DNA of 64,000 nucleotides from Neptunitalea lumnitzerae (GTDB taxonomy: Bacteria; Bacteroidota; Bacteroidia; Flavobacteriales; Flavobacteriaceae): assembly GCF_027924185.1 (NCBI RefSeq), contig NZ_BRVO01000002.1, forward strand, positions 310,001 to 374,000. The letters run 5' to 3'. Below the pieces are notes generated by a model, which had not been told where the DNA came from, did not search any database, and saw only the letters and a program-made list of their open reading frames with translations. Positions 28,568-36,625 of this stretch are shown here, one piece after another; the first letter of the stretch is position 1; every line of letters begins with the position of its first letter. The translations under genes were made by a program, and so were the position numbers.

Positions 28568-29464
28568 TTAAAGTTCGTTATAAATCCATTCTGCATTTTC
28601 ATCATATACAAAACTCCAATTTTGGGAAAAAATCTCATAAGCTTCATACATCGTTGGTGTTTGACTATAATCATTATTTAAATAATGATAAGCTTGCGAT
28701 GTTACTCTATATTTCGTGAAATTATTATCAGATAAAGATCTATTAAATGTTTCTTCGAAGATTTGAAGTTTTCTAAAAGGATTTATAGCATTATCATATT
28801 CCTCGAAATATTGAGTTTGTTTGTTCTTAAGTATTGTGTATGGCTGGTCACTCCATTTCATGCTTATTATAGTAACAATACTATCAAGATTATTATTAGA
28901 ATAATAAAGGTTTGATTCTTCATAATATCGAGTGTCCCAATCTAGATTTGTATCGCGGTTAGAAGTTTTGAGATAAGAAATTAACTTTCCACTATTATCA
29001 TAGTAAAAATGAGTCGTATCTATTTGAGGATTATTATTTTCGTGAAAAGTGATTTTTTGAATCATTCTGTTGTTATCATCAAATGTGATTGTTGCTTCAT
29101 TACCTTCTACATATAGTAGCCCCCCAAATGGAGCAATTTTCTTTTCCATATGTACTTCATTATTAGTATAAACTAATTGAGTATACAACGAGTCATGTAA
29201 GTATCCGCCTATACCAGTATAAATAATATCCCCAATTCTTTTAATTATTCTATTGTTTTCATCATATTCAAATTTAACCAAATTATCATAAGTTGGATTA
29301 GATAGAGATAAAGGGACATTATATTGAGCGTAAAAACCATTATATTTCTCAATATAAAAGTTATCGGTTGTTTCGATGCCGTTAAACCCTTCATTATCAG
29401 AGCTGCAACTCAAATAAAATATCAAAATAAATCCGAATAAAAATAGTTTGTCTTTTGTTATCAT
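28568..29464 (-). CDS. Lipoprotein of unknown function with YD-like repeats
   Basis: 298 aa. Lipobox ends at Cys20 (FYLSC) followed by SSDNEG, so probably an outer-membrane lipoprotein. Repeated short motifs such as FEYDENNRI, ITFDDNNRM and FYYDNSGKLI recall the YD/RHS-type beta-hairpin repeats of Bacteroidota surface lipoproteins. No catalytic motif. Its 5' side carries the repeated cassette flank (29480-29712), suggesting it is a mobile accessory gene. Confidence 0.55.
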   Translation of the reverse strand: MITKDKLFLFGFILIFYLSCSSDNEGFNGIETTDNFYIEKYNGFYAQYNVPLSLSNPTYDNLVKFEYDENNRIIKRIGDIIYTGIGGYLHDSLYTQLVYTNNEVHMEKKIAPFGGLLYVEGNEATITFDDNNRMIQKITFHENNNPQIDTTHFYYDNSGKLISYLKTSNRDTNLDWDTRYYEESNLYYSNNNLDSIVTIISMKWSDQPYTILKNKQTQYFEEYDNAINPFRKLQIFEETFNRSLSDNNFTKYRVTSQAYHYLNNDYSQTPTMYEAYEIFSQNWSFVYDENAEWIYNEL

Positions 29465-29479
29465 GATTGTTCAAATGTT

Positions 29480-29712
29480 GGTCAACTGGTTATATCAAGG
29501 TAAATGTACATAATAATAGTTGTTATTTTCTAGGTAAAAGGAGCTTTTATTTTTATGTATTACTGTTATTGTTAATATTCAATTATTTCTGATTAATTAT
29601 AGAGTCCTTTGTTTCAGGTGTTTAGGATTACTTCTTCCCAGTAGGCTTATTATTTCCTATCAGGGTGTCCGTATTAGGCAGTAAAACATACGTTTATAAA
29701 CAACAAACCCTT
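29480..29712. repeat. Repeated 5' cassette flank
   Basis: Contains caactggttatatcaaggta, cttcttcccagtaggcttat, tttcctatcagggtgtccgt and ttataaacaacaaaccc, homologous to 10505-10765 and 8544-8660. A CAAACCC/GGGTTTG hairpin follows (about 29705-29741). No gene. Confidence 0.55.
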
Positions 29713-29753
29713 GTAAATAAAAACAATTTGCATGGGTTTGAGTATAAGTGGAG

Positions 29754-29895
29754 TAATCAGGTACGGACTCATGCTACAACGAATTTGAATGCAAAGGAAC
29801 TGGAAGCACATTATGGGAATCGGGTACGAAGTCGAATGCGACAACTCTTTAACCTAATGGCTTTTGATAAGAAGAGTCGGGATAAGCGGGGGTAA
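29754..29895 (+). pseudogene. DnaC/IstB-like helicase-loader relic, copy 1
   Basis: The frame ending at 29895 encodes TTNLNAKELEAHYGNRVRSR followed by a short run ending MAFDKKSRDKR, resembling the last 40 residues of DnaC/IstB-type AAA+ ATPases (the arginine-bearing YGxRxRSR segment). The N-terminal ATPase part is missing; an apparent GTG start at 29665 only fuses it to the upstream repeat. A direct copy, about 80 percent identical by eye, lies at 35676-35816. Confidence 0.55.
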
Positions 29896-29936
29896 TCTTC
29901 ATGGAAACCTTAAGGGAAAGATTTCCATGAAGATTA
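29893..29936. terminator. 15-bp perfect hairpin
   Basis: taatcttcatggaaa (29893-29907) pairs exactly with its inverse (29922-29936). It lies just 3' of the nmrA-type gene (minus) and of the helicase-loader relic (plus), so it may terminate either. A weaker attgtaa/ttacaat hairpin follows relic copy 2 at 35821-35841. Confidence 0.5.
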
Positions 29937-29940
29937 TGAA

Positions 29941-30810
29941 TTATACTTGATAAGTATTTTTTAAAAAGGCTTCAACCGACATTGGTTCTCGTCCTAGTAT
30001 GTTAGCTAAATCCTGAGTAGGATGGTCAAAATATCCATTCTTTACTTGGTTAGCAAACCCCAGGTTAGCTTGAATGTACATTTCAGGGATACCCGCTTCT
30101 TTACTTTGTTGTTCGTAGGTTTCGGGATCAATTGGATGGTATTCCAGTTTTTTACCCGTCAATTCAGATAGTATTTCCATAACCTCATTGAAACCTACTG
30201 AAGCAGTACCTCCAAATTCATACGTCTTATGATCATGTTCGTTTGTGGATAATACGTTTGCTGAGCCAATAGCCATATCTTGTCTTGTAGCAAATGAAAG
30301 CTTTCCGTTACCCATTGGCATTGCATATCCTTCAGTTAAAACCTTCTCTCCTAATATCATTGGTAAGGATTCCATATAAGGTGCATTTCGAAGTATGGTA
30401 TAGTTTAAACCGGATTGTTTAATAGCTGCTTCGGTGAAGGCGTGCATATCAGCAGCTCCTTCCGAATGATTCTTGTCTACTGACTTTTCCCCTTGGGTAC
30501 TGGTATATACGATCCTTTGAATGTTTGCTTGTACAGCTGCATCAATCACGTTTTGGTGAACGGTAATATCTTGTGCTGCTTCGTGAGTAGAAACAAAGAA
30601 AAGGGTTTCAATACCATTGAAAGCTTTTACCAAGGACTCCTTATTGGCATATTCACCAATTCTTACTTCAACGCCTAATGCGGCTATCTCTTTAGTTTTG
30701 TCACTTTCTTTACGCGCTAACACAGCTATTTCAGATGCTGACTTTTGTTTTAATAGTGCTGTTAAGGTCAAATAACCTAAATGACCTGTGGCTCCTGTTA
30801 TAAGTATCAT
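29941..30810 (-). CDS. NmrA-like / QorB-type NAD(P)H:quinone reductase
   Basis: 289 aa. The N-terminal Rossmann motif T-G-A-T-G-H-L-G (residues 5-12) binds NAD(P)H. Later features are FFVSTHEAA, IVYTSTQGE and an NmrA-like substrate lobe (TILRNAPYMESLP). No catalytic YxxxK, as usual for atypical SDRs of the NmrA/QorB group that reduce quinones or sense NADPH. Starts 23 bp after the FrnE-like gene, so co-transcribed. With the Rnf subunits nearby it points to quinone or electrophile stress. Confidence 0.8.
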   Translation of the reverse strand: MILITGATGHLGYLTLTALLKQKSASEIAVLARKESDKTKEIAALGVEVRIGEYANKESLVKAFNGIETLFFVSTHEAAQDITVHQNVIDAAVQANIQRIVYTSTQGEKSVDKNHSEGAADMHAFTEAAIKQSGLNYTILRNAPYMESLPMILGEKVLTEGYAMPMGNGKLSFATRQDMAIGSANVLSTNEHDHKTYEFGGTASVGFNEVMEILSELTGKKLEYHPIDPETYEQQSKEAGIPEMYIQANLGFANQVKNGYFDHPTQDLANILGREPMSVEAFLKNTYQV

Positions 30811-30833
30811 GATGTTATAGAATTTAACGTTAA

Positions 30834-31718
30834 TTATTGTTTATTTGGAATCTCACAACCGTTTTCATCACAGGTATAACCAGATGGGCTTTTACTGATG
30901 AGTGGGGTATAAGAACCATCTTTTTGTAAAATATCTGTGAAGGTTTTTTTGAATACCTCTTTTGGCTGTGCCCCGGATAGGGAATATTTCTTATTAATGA
31001 CAAAATAGGGTACACCACGTAAGCCGTTGTTGATGCCTTCTTGGATTTCTGATTTGATTTCAGCTCGATATTGGTCGCTTTTCAACATGGCAAAAGTTTC
31101 TTCTTTTGAGATACCAAATTCTTCACCTAATGCTGTCAACACATTTGGGTCTGCTATATTTTTAGTTTCTACATAAGAGGCTTCAAAAAGTCGCTTTGCC
31201 ATTTCCTTGCCATGTCCTTTTTGTTTGGCCATATAAGCCAAACGGTGTGCATCCATGGTATTGACCATTATTACAGAGTCCATGTGTAGTTCCACATTGG
31301 CACTACTAGCCATATCCTCGATGTATTTTGACTTTTTTCTCGCTTCCTCTAAGCTAAAACCGCTTTGCTTAGCGATTTCAGTTACGGTAAAAGCTCCTTG
31401 CAGTGTAGGGTTTGACTGAAAGCTCTTGTATACCACTGTGGCATTGATACCTAAATCAGCAATCGCATTTTCGAGGTTGGCTTCCCCTATATAACACCAC
31501 GGACAAAGGTAATCTGACCATACTTCTACCAATACGGTAGGAGTTTCTTCCTTCAATAGTTCTGTCATTTTATTTTCTGTGCTCATCATTTCTTGATTTT
31601 GATTATGGGACTGTGCTGTTACTTTAAAAATGGCTATTGTACCGATGACAATGGTGCAAATACCAAGGTAGGAAACTGCTTTTAGTCTATTCTTTTTAGA
31701 TGTTCGTATCCATTTCAT
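30834..31718 (-). CDS. FrnE-type DsbA-family thiol oxidoreductase, membrane-anchored
   Basis: 294 aa. An N-terminal membrane segment (about 14-34) anchors a DsbA/FrnE domain. The active site is C72-P-W-C75 (WSDYLCPWCYIG) and the cis-Pro loop is GVPYF near residue 248. The extra C-terminal pair C283-x4-C288 is typical of FrnE. FrnE proteins help refold or protect proteins under oxidative or disulfide stress; here the anchor places it outside the cytoplasm, unlike soluble FrnE. Upstream is regulatory region 31751-31868, homologous to that of the rnfC/tetR divergon. Confidence 0.85.
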   Translation of the reverse strand: MKWIRTSKKNRLKAVSYLGICTIVIGTIAIFKVTAQSHNQNQEMMSTENKMTELLKEETPTVLVEVWSDYLCPWCYIGEANLENAIADLGINATVVYKSFQSNPTLQGAFTVTEIAKQSGFSLEEARKKSKYIEDMASSANVELHMDSVIMVNTMDAHRLAYMAKQKGHGKEMAKRLFEASYVETKNIADPNVLTALGEEFGISKEETFAMLKSDQYRAEIKSEIQEGINNGLRGVPYFVINKKYSLSGAQPKEVFKKTFTDILQKDGSYTPLISKSPSGYTCDENGCEIPNKQ

Positions 31719-31750
31719 ATTGTTTATTTTGAGTGGTTTGTAACGATGAA

Positions 31751-31868
31751 ATAAAATTAAACAGTTGTTATTTAATCAACAACTGTTTAATAATTTTTAC
31801 GGAAAGATTTAAGAAATCAGGGGGCTCATTTGTGGTTTACTCAACACTTTTGTAAAAAGTGTTGAGTA
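31751..31868. promoter_or_regulatory. Control region A: two inverted repeats upstream of the FrnE-like gene
   Basis: attaaacagttgtt (31756-31769) and its exact inverse (31778-31791) form a 14-bp palindrome with an 8-bp spacer. A second, tactcaacactttt with its inverse (31838-31851, 31855-31868), has a 3-nt loop. The whole block aligns with 34886-35004 (shared gtaagatttaagaaat-type core and tcaaca...tgttgagta). Best explained as TetR operators; the second could also act as a terminator after the PNPOx-like gene. Confidence 0.6.
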
Positions 31869-31882
31869 GGTTATTGTTATCA

Positions 31883-32428
31883 TTAAAATCTAACAATAGT
31901 TGGTCCTGTATTGGAGGGAAGTTCTGCAAGAGCATCCGAAATATAGAAAACTCCAATTTCATACCCAGAACCTTCAAAATAGGGATTCTCTTTGGCTATC
32001 TTTTCAATCAAAGTTTGATTATCTTCAAGCACCGCAGTTCCAGTGACTCGGATAAATTTTCCCCCTTGACCTTTAGTAGCTGCAATTTCAATACTTGGAT
32101 TTTCTTTCAATTCCTGATAGGTTGCCTTCCGTTTATCTACAAAAAACCAAATTTTACCTTCGTGTAAATGGATATTCCCATAAGGACGCACCTTGGGTTT
32201 GTTGTTATAAATAGTGGAAATGAAATAAATACCAATCTGACTTAAAGAGTCATATACAACACTAGCATCTACATCTTGTATCTTTATTTTAGGACTACCA
32301 ATGATGCTTGAAGCACCTGATATGGCATCAATAGAAGATAAATCGCTCTGTTTACTACTTGTTTTATGAATATAATGAAATCCAGTAAATAGCAGGATTG
32401 TTACGAGGTAAATAATGGGCTGTTTCAT
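31883..32428 (-). CDS. Membrane-anchored PNPOx-like flavoprotein with RnfG-type DAISGAS motif
   Basis: 181 aa. Residues 4-20 form a hydrophobic anchor. Residues 33-42 read I-D-A-I-S-G-A-S-S-I, closely matching the D-x-x-S/T-G-A-T/S motif at which ApbE attaches FMN to RnfG/NqrC-type proteins, with S40 at the acceptor position. From about 50 onward a split-barrel pyridoxamine-5'-phosphate-oxidase-like domain follows (LSQIGIYFISTI, KVRPYGNIHLHEGKIWFFVD, SIEIAATKGQ, IRVTGTAVLED), which normally binds FMN non-covalently. It lies 46 bp after rnfD in the same operon. I infer an extracytoplasmic flavin acceptor for the RnfCD unit; covalent flavinylation is unproven. Confidence 0.72.
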   Translation of the reverse strand: MKQPIIYLVTILLFTGFHYIHKTSSKQSDLSSIDAISGASSIIGSPKIKIQDVDASVVYDSLSQIGIYFISTIYNNKPKVRPYGNIHLHEGKIWFFVDKRKATYQELKENPSIEIAATKGQGGKFIRVTGTAVLEDNQTLIEKIAKENPYFEGSGYEIGVFYISDALAELPSNTGPTIVRF

Positions 32429-32474
32429 ATGCTGAATGAAATTTAAATGTGTAATGAAATGAATGTATGAAGGG

Positions 32475-33563
32475 TTAAATAGGGTATTTCAATTTGTGTC
32501 GAAAATCGGATGCATATTTTAATACAACATATAGGATATACACTACCAATACATAGATTAACGCATGGTTTTCGTGTAAATAAATAACAGCAAATGTAAC
32601 TCCTAGAATGGCGATTGTTAGTAGAGCTATCTTTTCACTTTTTTGAAGTCTATTGTTTGTTTCACCCCATGGGTTTGGTTTGAAAACTTCACTGATTATT
32701 GAGGAAAAGCCATTTAAAATAAGAATGGAATACGATAGATATGAAAACTTTACTCCAGACCAAACTAAAATAAAGGTTACCAAACCAATCATAGCACCAT
32801 AATAGATTTTTCCAGGTGCATTGTTCGGACTTGACGGCATATCGGTAGCCATGAAAATAGTACCAAACAATAACCCCGCAAAAGAATACTCAAGGTTTAC
32901 GGTATCACCAATTACAACGCAGCTAATCGCAAAAACCCCAAGTAGCATAGTAGGAATGTGCCAACTAATGCGCTTGCGTAGGGTGAGATATAAGCCGCCT
33001 AAAACAATGAGAAAGGTAGAATACTCGCCCAATGCCCCCGAAGGGTTGTAAAGAAGACTACTTAAATAAGTTTTGACGGGTTCATTTGCTGCTCCCGTGA
33101 AAAAATCCTGTGCCGGAAGGTTAATAAAGGAAGTGGTAGCCCAGATGCTAGAGGCTCCAAGTATGGAAGGAAAAACACTAGCCATAAATTCACGACCAAC
33201 AAGAGCTGGGTTAAATCTGTTTTTTCCTAAACCACCCCAAAGTATTTTACCAAATAGGATAGCAGCAGCAGCACCAAATGCGACCACAAACCAAGGTGTT
33301 AATGGGGATATGGTAAAGGTGAGCAACATAGCTGTGATAACAGAAGTGCCATCTAAAGGGGTTTTCCAATTCCCAAATAATATTCCCGAGAATAACAAAT
33401 CAGTTACAACCGCTGTGGTAATAGCTGTACCAAGAAGGGTTAGTGCTAGCGTACCATAAGCTAAATAGCTTGCCATTGCTATCGGTATCAATGCTACAAT
33501 AACATCAAGCATAATAGCTTGTGTTGTATTTCTGGGTGCTTTTATAAATGGATGAAGATTCAT
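32475..33563 (-). CDS. rnfD: RnfD/NqrB-family membrane subunit
   Basis: 362 aa with 8-10 membrane helices. Family motifs: DGTSVITAMLLTF, GGLGKNRFNPALVGREFM, PSGALGEYS...LGGLYL, and FGTIFMATDMPSSPNN. In canonical RnfD/NqrB a Thr in a SGAT motif carries covalent FMN; the equivalent segment here is D153-F-F-T-G-A-A159, so the acceptor Thr seems to be Ala. Its start codon overlaps the rnfC stop (TAATG, shared base 33563), implying translational coupling. No rnfA, B, E or G are present in the window. Confidence 0.82.
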   Translation of the reverse strand: MNLHPFIKAPRNTTQAIMLDVIVALIPIAMASYLAYGTLALTLLGTAITTAVVTDLLFSGILFGNWKTPLDGTSVITAMLLTFTISPLTPWFVVAFGAAAAILFGKILWGGLGKNRFNPALVGREFMASVFPSILGASSIWATTSFINLPAQDFFTGAANEPVKTYLSSLLYNPSGALGEYSTFLIVLGGLYLTLRKRISWHIPTMLLGVFAISCVVIGDTVNLEYSFAGLLFGTIFMATDMPSSPNNAPGKIYYGAMIGLVTFILVWSGVKFSYLSYSILILNGFSSIISEVFKPNPWGETNNRLQKSEKIALLTIAILGVTFAVIYLHENHALIYVLVVYILYVVLKYASDFRHKLKYPI

Positions 33564-34816
33564 TACTTAGTTTTGATTAATTGTTTACCTGTAAGTATAG
33601 ATGAGATAAGGGGTACATCGCTTGGACACACATACGCACATGCTCCGCATTCTATACAAGATTTGAGATTGAAATGCTGTAAGCCATCTATGTTGTCATT
33701 TGCTGCATGTCGAGCAAATTCCATGGGCATTAATTTTTGCGGACATACGTCTGCACAATAACCACATTGTATGCAGTTAAAGGTTTTTTGGTACAAGTGT
33801 TTCAGAAGCAATACACCTCCGGTTCCTTTGGAGATCGATTCTTCAGAGTGGGCAATAGGGCTTCCCATCATGGGGCCTCCAAGAATAATTTGGTGGTCAC
33901 TAGGTAGCCAATCTTGTCCCATTTGTTTCAACAAATAACTGATAGGAGTTCCTATTTTTAGTAGAAAATTACCCTTTGTCCTAGCTTTTTCACCAGATAT
34001 GGTGACGATACGCTCTGTATAAGGAATACCCAAATACAATGCATTTGCAATAGCTGCTATCGTTCCAATATTACTTACAACTACCCCATGATGAGCGGTA
34101 ATACTTCCTTTTGGAATTATTTTTCCTGCCACAGCTTTAATAAGCTGTAGTTCTGAACCTTGTGGATAATCATTACCAAGCAGCTGAATTTTGATATTTA
34201 TATTCAGTTGAGCGATTTGATGTTCCATCTTCTTTTTTAATTCACGGTGTTGTTTTTCAATTGCAAGAACTACTTGATCCGCTTGCAATAGTTTTTGAAT
34301 AACCTGTACAGTTTTCCATAAATGATTTTCGGCTTGATTCATGAGTGCATAATCTGCACTTAGGTAAGGCTCGCATTCAGCACCATTAATGATGAAATGG
34401 GTAATAGGTCTATCAGAAACATCGTATTTAATGTGTGTTGGAAACCCTGCGCCACCGCTTCCTACGATACCTGCATCTCTTATCACTTTCAAAATATCTT
34501 GATTATTGAGTGAAGCTACTTTTGGAGGTGTACATACAATGCTATCATTTTTGAAATCATTAGTAATCTTAAGGTAGCGTTGTCCATTATATTCAACTAC
34601 ATTCGCAATGCCTGAAATGGGGGCGTGTAGCTTTATAGACCAATGGGTTTCTGATTGGGCTATGAGTTGATATTTTTGTACATGGGCACCGGATGCGATC
34701 ACTGGTTTTAGTGGCTCTTGATAACCAAGGAGCGATAGCAGTACATAAGGGGGATCAGGTAAGCGTTTTATTTCCTGAGTTTTAGTTTCCTTTTTCAAGG
34801 AGGGGATTGCCATCAT
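33563..34816 (-). CDS. rnfC: RnfC-like NADH-oxidising iron-sulfur subunit
   Basis: 417 aa, near full length for short RnfC. N-terminal barrel/sandwich region, then the flavin/NADH-binding G-S-G-G-A-G-F-P-T-H motif (about 118-127) with NGAECEPYLSADY. Two C-terminal 4Fe-4S motifs are intact: CIQCGYCADVCP and CIECGACAYVCP. Cytoplasmic face of the membrane; expected to pass electrons from NADH to RnfD. Divergent from the TetR gene at 35027, with control region B between. Confidence 0.86.
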   Translation of the reverse strand: MMAIPSLKKETKTQEIKRLPDPPYVLLSLLGYQEPLKPVIASGAHVQKYQLIAQSETHWSIKLHAPISGIANVVEYNGQRYLKITNDFKNDSIVCTPPKVASLNNQDILKVIRDAGIVGSGGAGFPTHIKYDVSDRPITHFIINGAECEPYLSADYALMNQAENHLWKTVQVIQKLLQADQVVLAIEKQHRELKKKMEHQIAQLNINIKIQLLGNDYPQGSELQLIKAVAGKIIPKGSITAHHGVVVSNIGTIAAIANALYLGIPYTERIVTISGEKARTKGNFLLKIGTPISYLLKQMGQDWLPSDHQIILGGPMMGSPIAHSEESISKGTGGVLLLKHLYQKTFNCIQCGYCADVCPQKLMPMEFARHAANDNIDGLQHFNLKSCIECGACAYVCPSDVPLISSILTGKQLIKTK

Positions 34817-34885
34817 AAGTTAAATTTGTTTAGAAAATGAGTTTAACAACTAGTAGGGCATGCCACTATTAGTATGAATTTTGAT

Positions 34886-35004
34886 GACTAAATTAGACGG
34901 TTGTGTGTTTATCAACAAGTGTTTATTTATCTTTGCTGTAAGATTTAAGAAATTTAAGATCACATATGTTGCTTATTCAACATTTGAAAGAAAACTGTTG
35001 AGTA
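34886..35004. promoter_or_regulatory. Control region B: rnfC/tetR divergent promoter
   Basis: Contains aaattagacggttgtg...tcaacaagtgttta (34889-34925) and ttcaacatttg...actgttgagta (34976-35004), an imperfect version of both palindromes of region A with the same spacing. A -7-like box aacatttg (34979-34986) fits the tetR transcript. Suggests the TetR represses both its own gene and the rnf operon. Confidence 0.55.
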
Positions 35005-35026
35005 CTTAAAATTTAAAAAGAAGAAA

Positions 35027-35569
35027 ATGGATCGTAGAGTGAAGAAATCGAGACAGGCTTTATTTGAAGCTTTTATGACCTTATCAGCTACCCATGCTAT
35101 GGATAAGCTTTCTGTGGCTATGATTACCGATCAGGCAGATGTAAACAGAGGAACTTTTTATTTACACTTTAAAGATAAGTTTGATTTACGGAAACAATGT
35201 GTGGATATGCATTTGCAGCAGTTAATGACAGGATGTTCCAATGGTTCAGTGGAAGGAGTATTTACCGCCAAACAGGCTATGCGTAGTACCTTTAATTATT
35301 TAAAGGAACATGCGGCATTTTACAGGGATATGTTTTCTGGAGAGGATACGTTGTTTTTTAGGAAGCGCATGGAAGAAATGTTACGAGAAGGATTTCAAGA
35401 GGCGGATGAAATAAAAAAGATAAAGGATGAGTTGGATCGAGAGATTCTGATTCAAGCACAGATTTCAGCAAGTGCAGGATTGATTGAATGGTGGTTGTTC
35501 CATGAAGATACACTTCCTATCGATGATGTGTTGGAACGATTTATTCGATTACTTCCATTTTATAAATAA
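35027..35569 (+). CDS. TetR-family repressor of the redox block
   Basis: 180 aa. N-terminal HTH (KKSRQALFEAFMTLSATHAM...LSVAMITDQADVNRGTFYLHF) and a C-terminal ligand-binding helical domain of the type seen in stress-responsive TetRs. Cys residues at 58 and 70 could sense oxidants but there is no direct evidence. Transcribed away from rnfC; homologous operators A and B suggest it controls both the rnfC-rnfD-PNPOx and the FrnE-NmrA transcripts. Confidence 0.82.
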   Translation: MDRRVKKSRQALFEAFMTLSATHAMDKLSVAMITDQADVNRGTFYLHFKDKFDLRKQCVDMHLQQLMTGCSNGSVEGVFTAKQAMRSTFNYLKEHAAFYRDMFSGEDTLFFRKRMEEMLREGFQEADEIKKIKDELDREILIQAQISASAGLIEWWLFHEDTLPIDDVLERFIRLLPFYK

Positions 35570-35675
35570 GTCATTTTTATGCAGTTTTAGCGATAAGGTT
35601 TACGAGATGTTACTTTGGGAAGAATTCCAATGTGATTGGAGAGGTGTTGTTGTCTCGATATGATTTGTTTTTAAT

Positions 35676-35816
35676 TCATCAGGTACGTACCATACTACTA
35701 CCAATTTGAATGCGAAAGAATAGGAAGCTTATTATAGGAATCGGGTGCGTAGTCGAATGAGACAGCTCGTTAATTTGATGGCTTTTGACAAGAAGAGTGG
35801 GGATAAGCGGAGGTGA
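35676..35816 (+). pseudogene. Helicase-loader relic, copy 2
   Basis: Same sequence as 29754-29895 in the same orientation, with a frameshift near 35690 and an in-frame TAG after AKE. Encodes NLNAKE...NRVRSRMRQ..NLMAFDKKS in pieces. Together with copy 1 it brackets the 29.9-35.6 kb redox block. Confidence 0.6.
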
Positions 35817-35874
35817 ATGGATTGTAAGGAAAATTTACAATTTAACCATTCTGAGCGCGTTTCGCTTTTAAGGC

Positions 35875-36021
35875 CTACAAGTGTTTTTCAGGGTCAAAAT
35901 CATGTACAATACCACTATCAATACCTTTTTGTATGACGTTTTTTAAATTCTCAAAAGAGATTTTGCCATTTATTAAAGGAGTAAAAGCATCACTGATAGC
36001 TATTGATATTTTTTTATTCAT
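35875..36021 (-). pseudogene. ParD-like antitoxin remnant (48 codons)
   Basis: ATG at 36021, stop TAG at 35875. The start (KKISIAISDAFTPLINGKIS) looks like the ParD ribbon-helix-helix N-terminus. The end (NVIQKGIDSGIVHDFDPEKH) matches the C-terminal toxin-binding tail (SG..DFDP..). The middle 25-30 residues of a normal 75-85 aa ParD are missing, as if by internal deletion. No parE lies next to it. Could still be translated. Confidence 0.5.
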
Positions 36022-36070
36022 GGCTTACTGTCTTTGAAAATTGAGCTTTAACTAGTACGGTGGTGTGAGA

Positions 36071-36115
36071 GGCGCACCGTGGACTTATCGTTCACGGCCG
36101 TCTACTCGATTGGCA
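36071..36115. repeat. 3' cassette flank
   Basis: ggcgcaccgtggacttatcg and following bases to ttggca nearly match 9172-9217. In minus sense it encodes the last residues (ANRVDGRER-stop) of the gene 36085-36606. Confidence 0.65.
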
Positions 36116-36606
36116 TTAGTAATTTTTATTCGGTTTGTTGTTTTTCCGTTGTCAGATATTAAAGTCAGTCCGTTATTTTCATCCTTTTCTATAGTCCAAT
36201 GAAACGACTTTATTCCTGTTTCCAAGACTTTGATTTTATTTTTTAGTCGGTCGTAATAAATCAAGTCATTATCCGCTCTGGTATGAACTCCGCTTTTAAT
36301 TGGATTTGAATTCCATTTTTGCAAATAAACTCCGTTTTCTGTCCTAAAAAACCAATCTCCATAAAATTCTTTTCCGAACTCATTTTTTGGTTCCGTTTTA
36401 ATGTGAATAAAGGTCGGTCCAAATCTTAATTCTCCAGCATATTTGCTCAAAATTTTTAATTCCGAAAACGAAGTCAATATTGACCATTCGTTTTTTTCGT
36501 CAGCATACGAGTCATATTCCGCATTTTTGTCAATCCGTTTTTTTTGAAATAGAAGGATAAGAACTGAAATTCCAAAGATTATATATAAAATTGTCAATGT
36601 TTCCAT
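36085..36606 (-). CDS. Hypothetical single-pass membrane protein in a cassette
   Basis: 173 aa. One N-terminal membrane helix (4-20, LTILYIIFGISVLILLF), then a soluble domain with no recognised family (YDSYADEKNEWSIL, GDWFFRTENGVYLQKW). The last eight or so residues come from the shared 3' flank, so the original C-terminus may have been replaced when the gene was inserted. Preceded by the attC-like hairpin at 36626-36734. Function unknown. Confidence 0.5.
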   Translation of the reverse strand: METLTILYIIFGISVLILLFQKKRIDKNAEYDSYADEKNEWSILTSFSELKILSKYAGELRFGPTFIHIKTEPKNEFGKEFYGDWFFRTENGVYLQKWNSNPIKSGVHTRADNDLIYYDRLKNKIKVLETGIKSFHWTIEKDENNGLTLISDNGKTTNRIKITNANRVDGRER

Positions 36607-36625
36607 TATTAATTACAACGGTTTT

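Noticed and set aside
29665-29895. 76-codon plus-strand ORF with GTG start
   Set aside because: The first half is the antisense of, or non-coding part of, the repeated flank and hairpin; only the last 43 codons are coding-like and they are a gene relic.
33073-33459. 128-aa plus-strand ORF within rnfD
   Set aside because: Reverse reading of membrane helices; no family match, while rnfD is certain.
29941-34816. Complete Rnf or Nqr complex
   Set aside because: Only C and D subunits are found; the A, B, E and G type genes are absent from this window.
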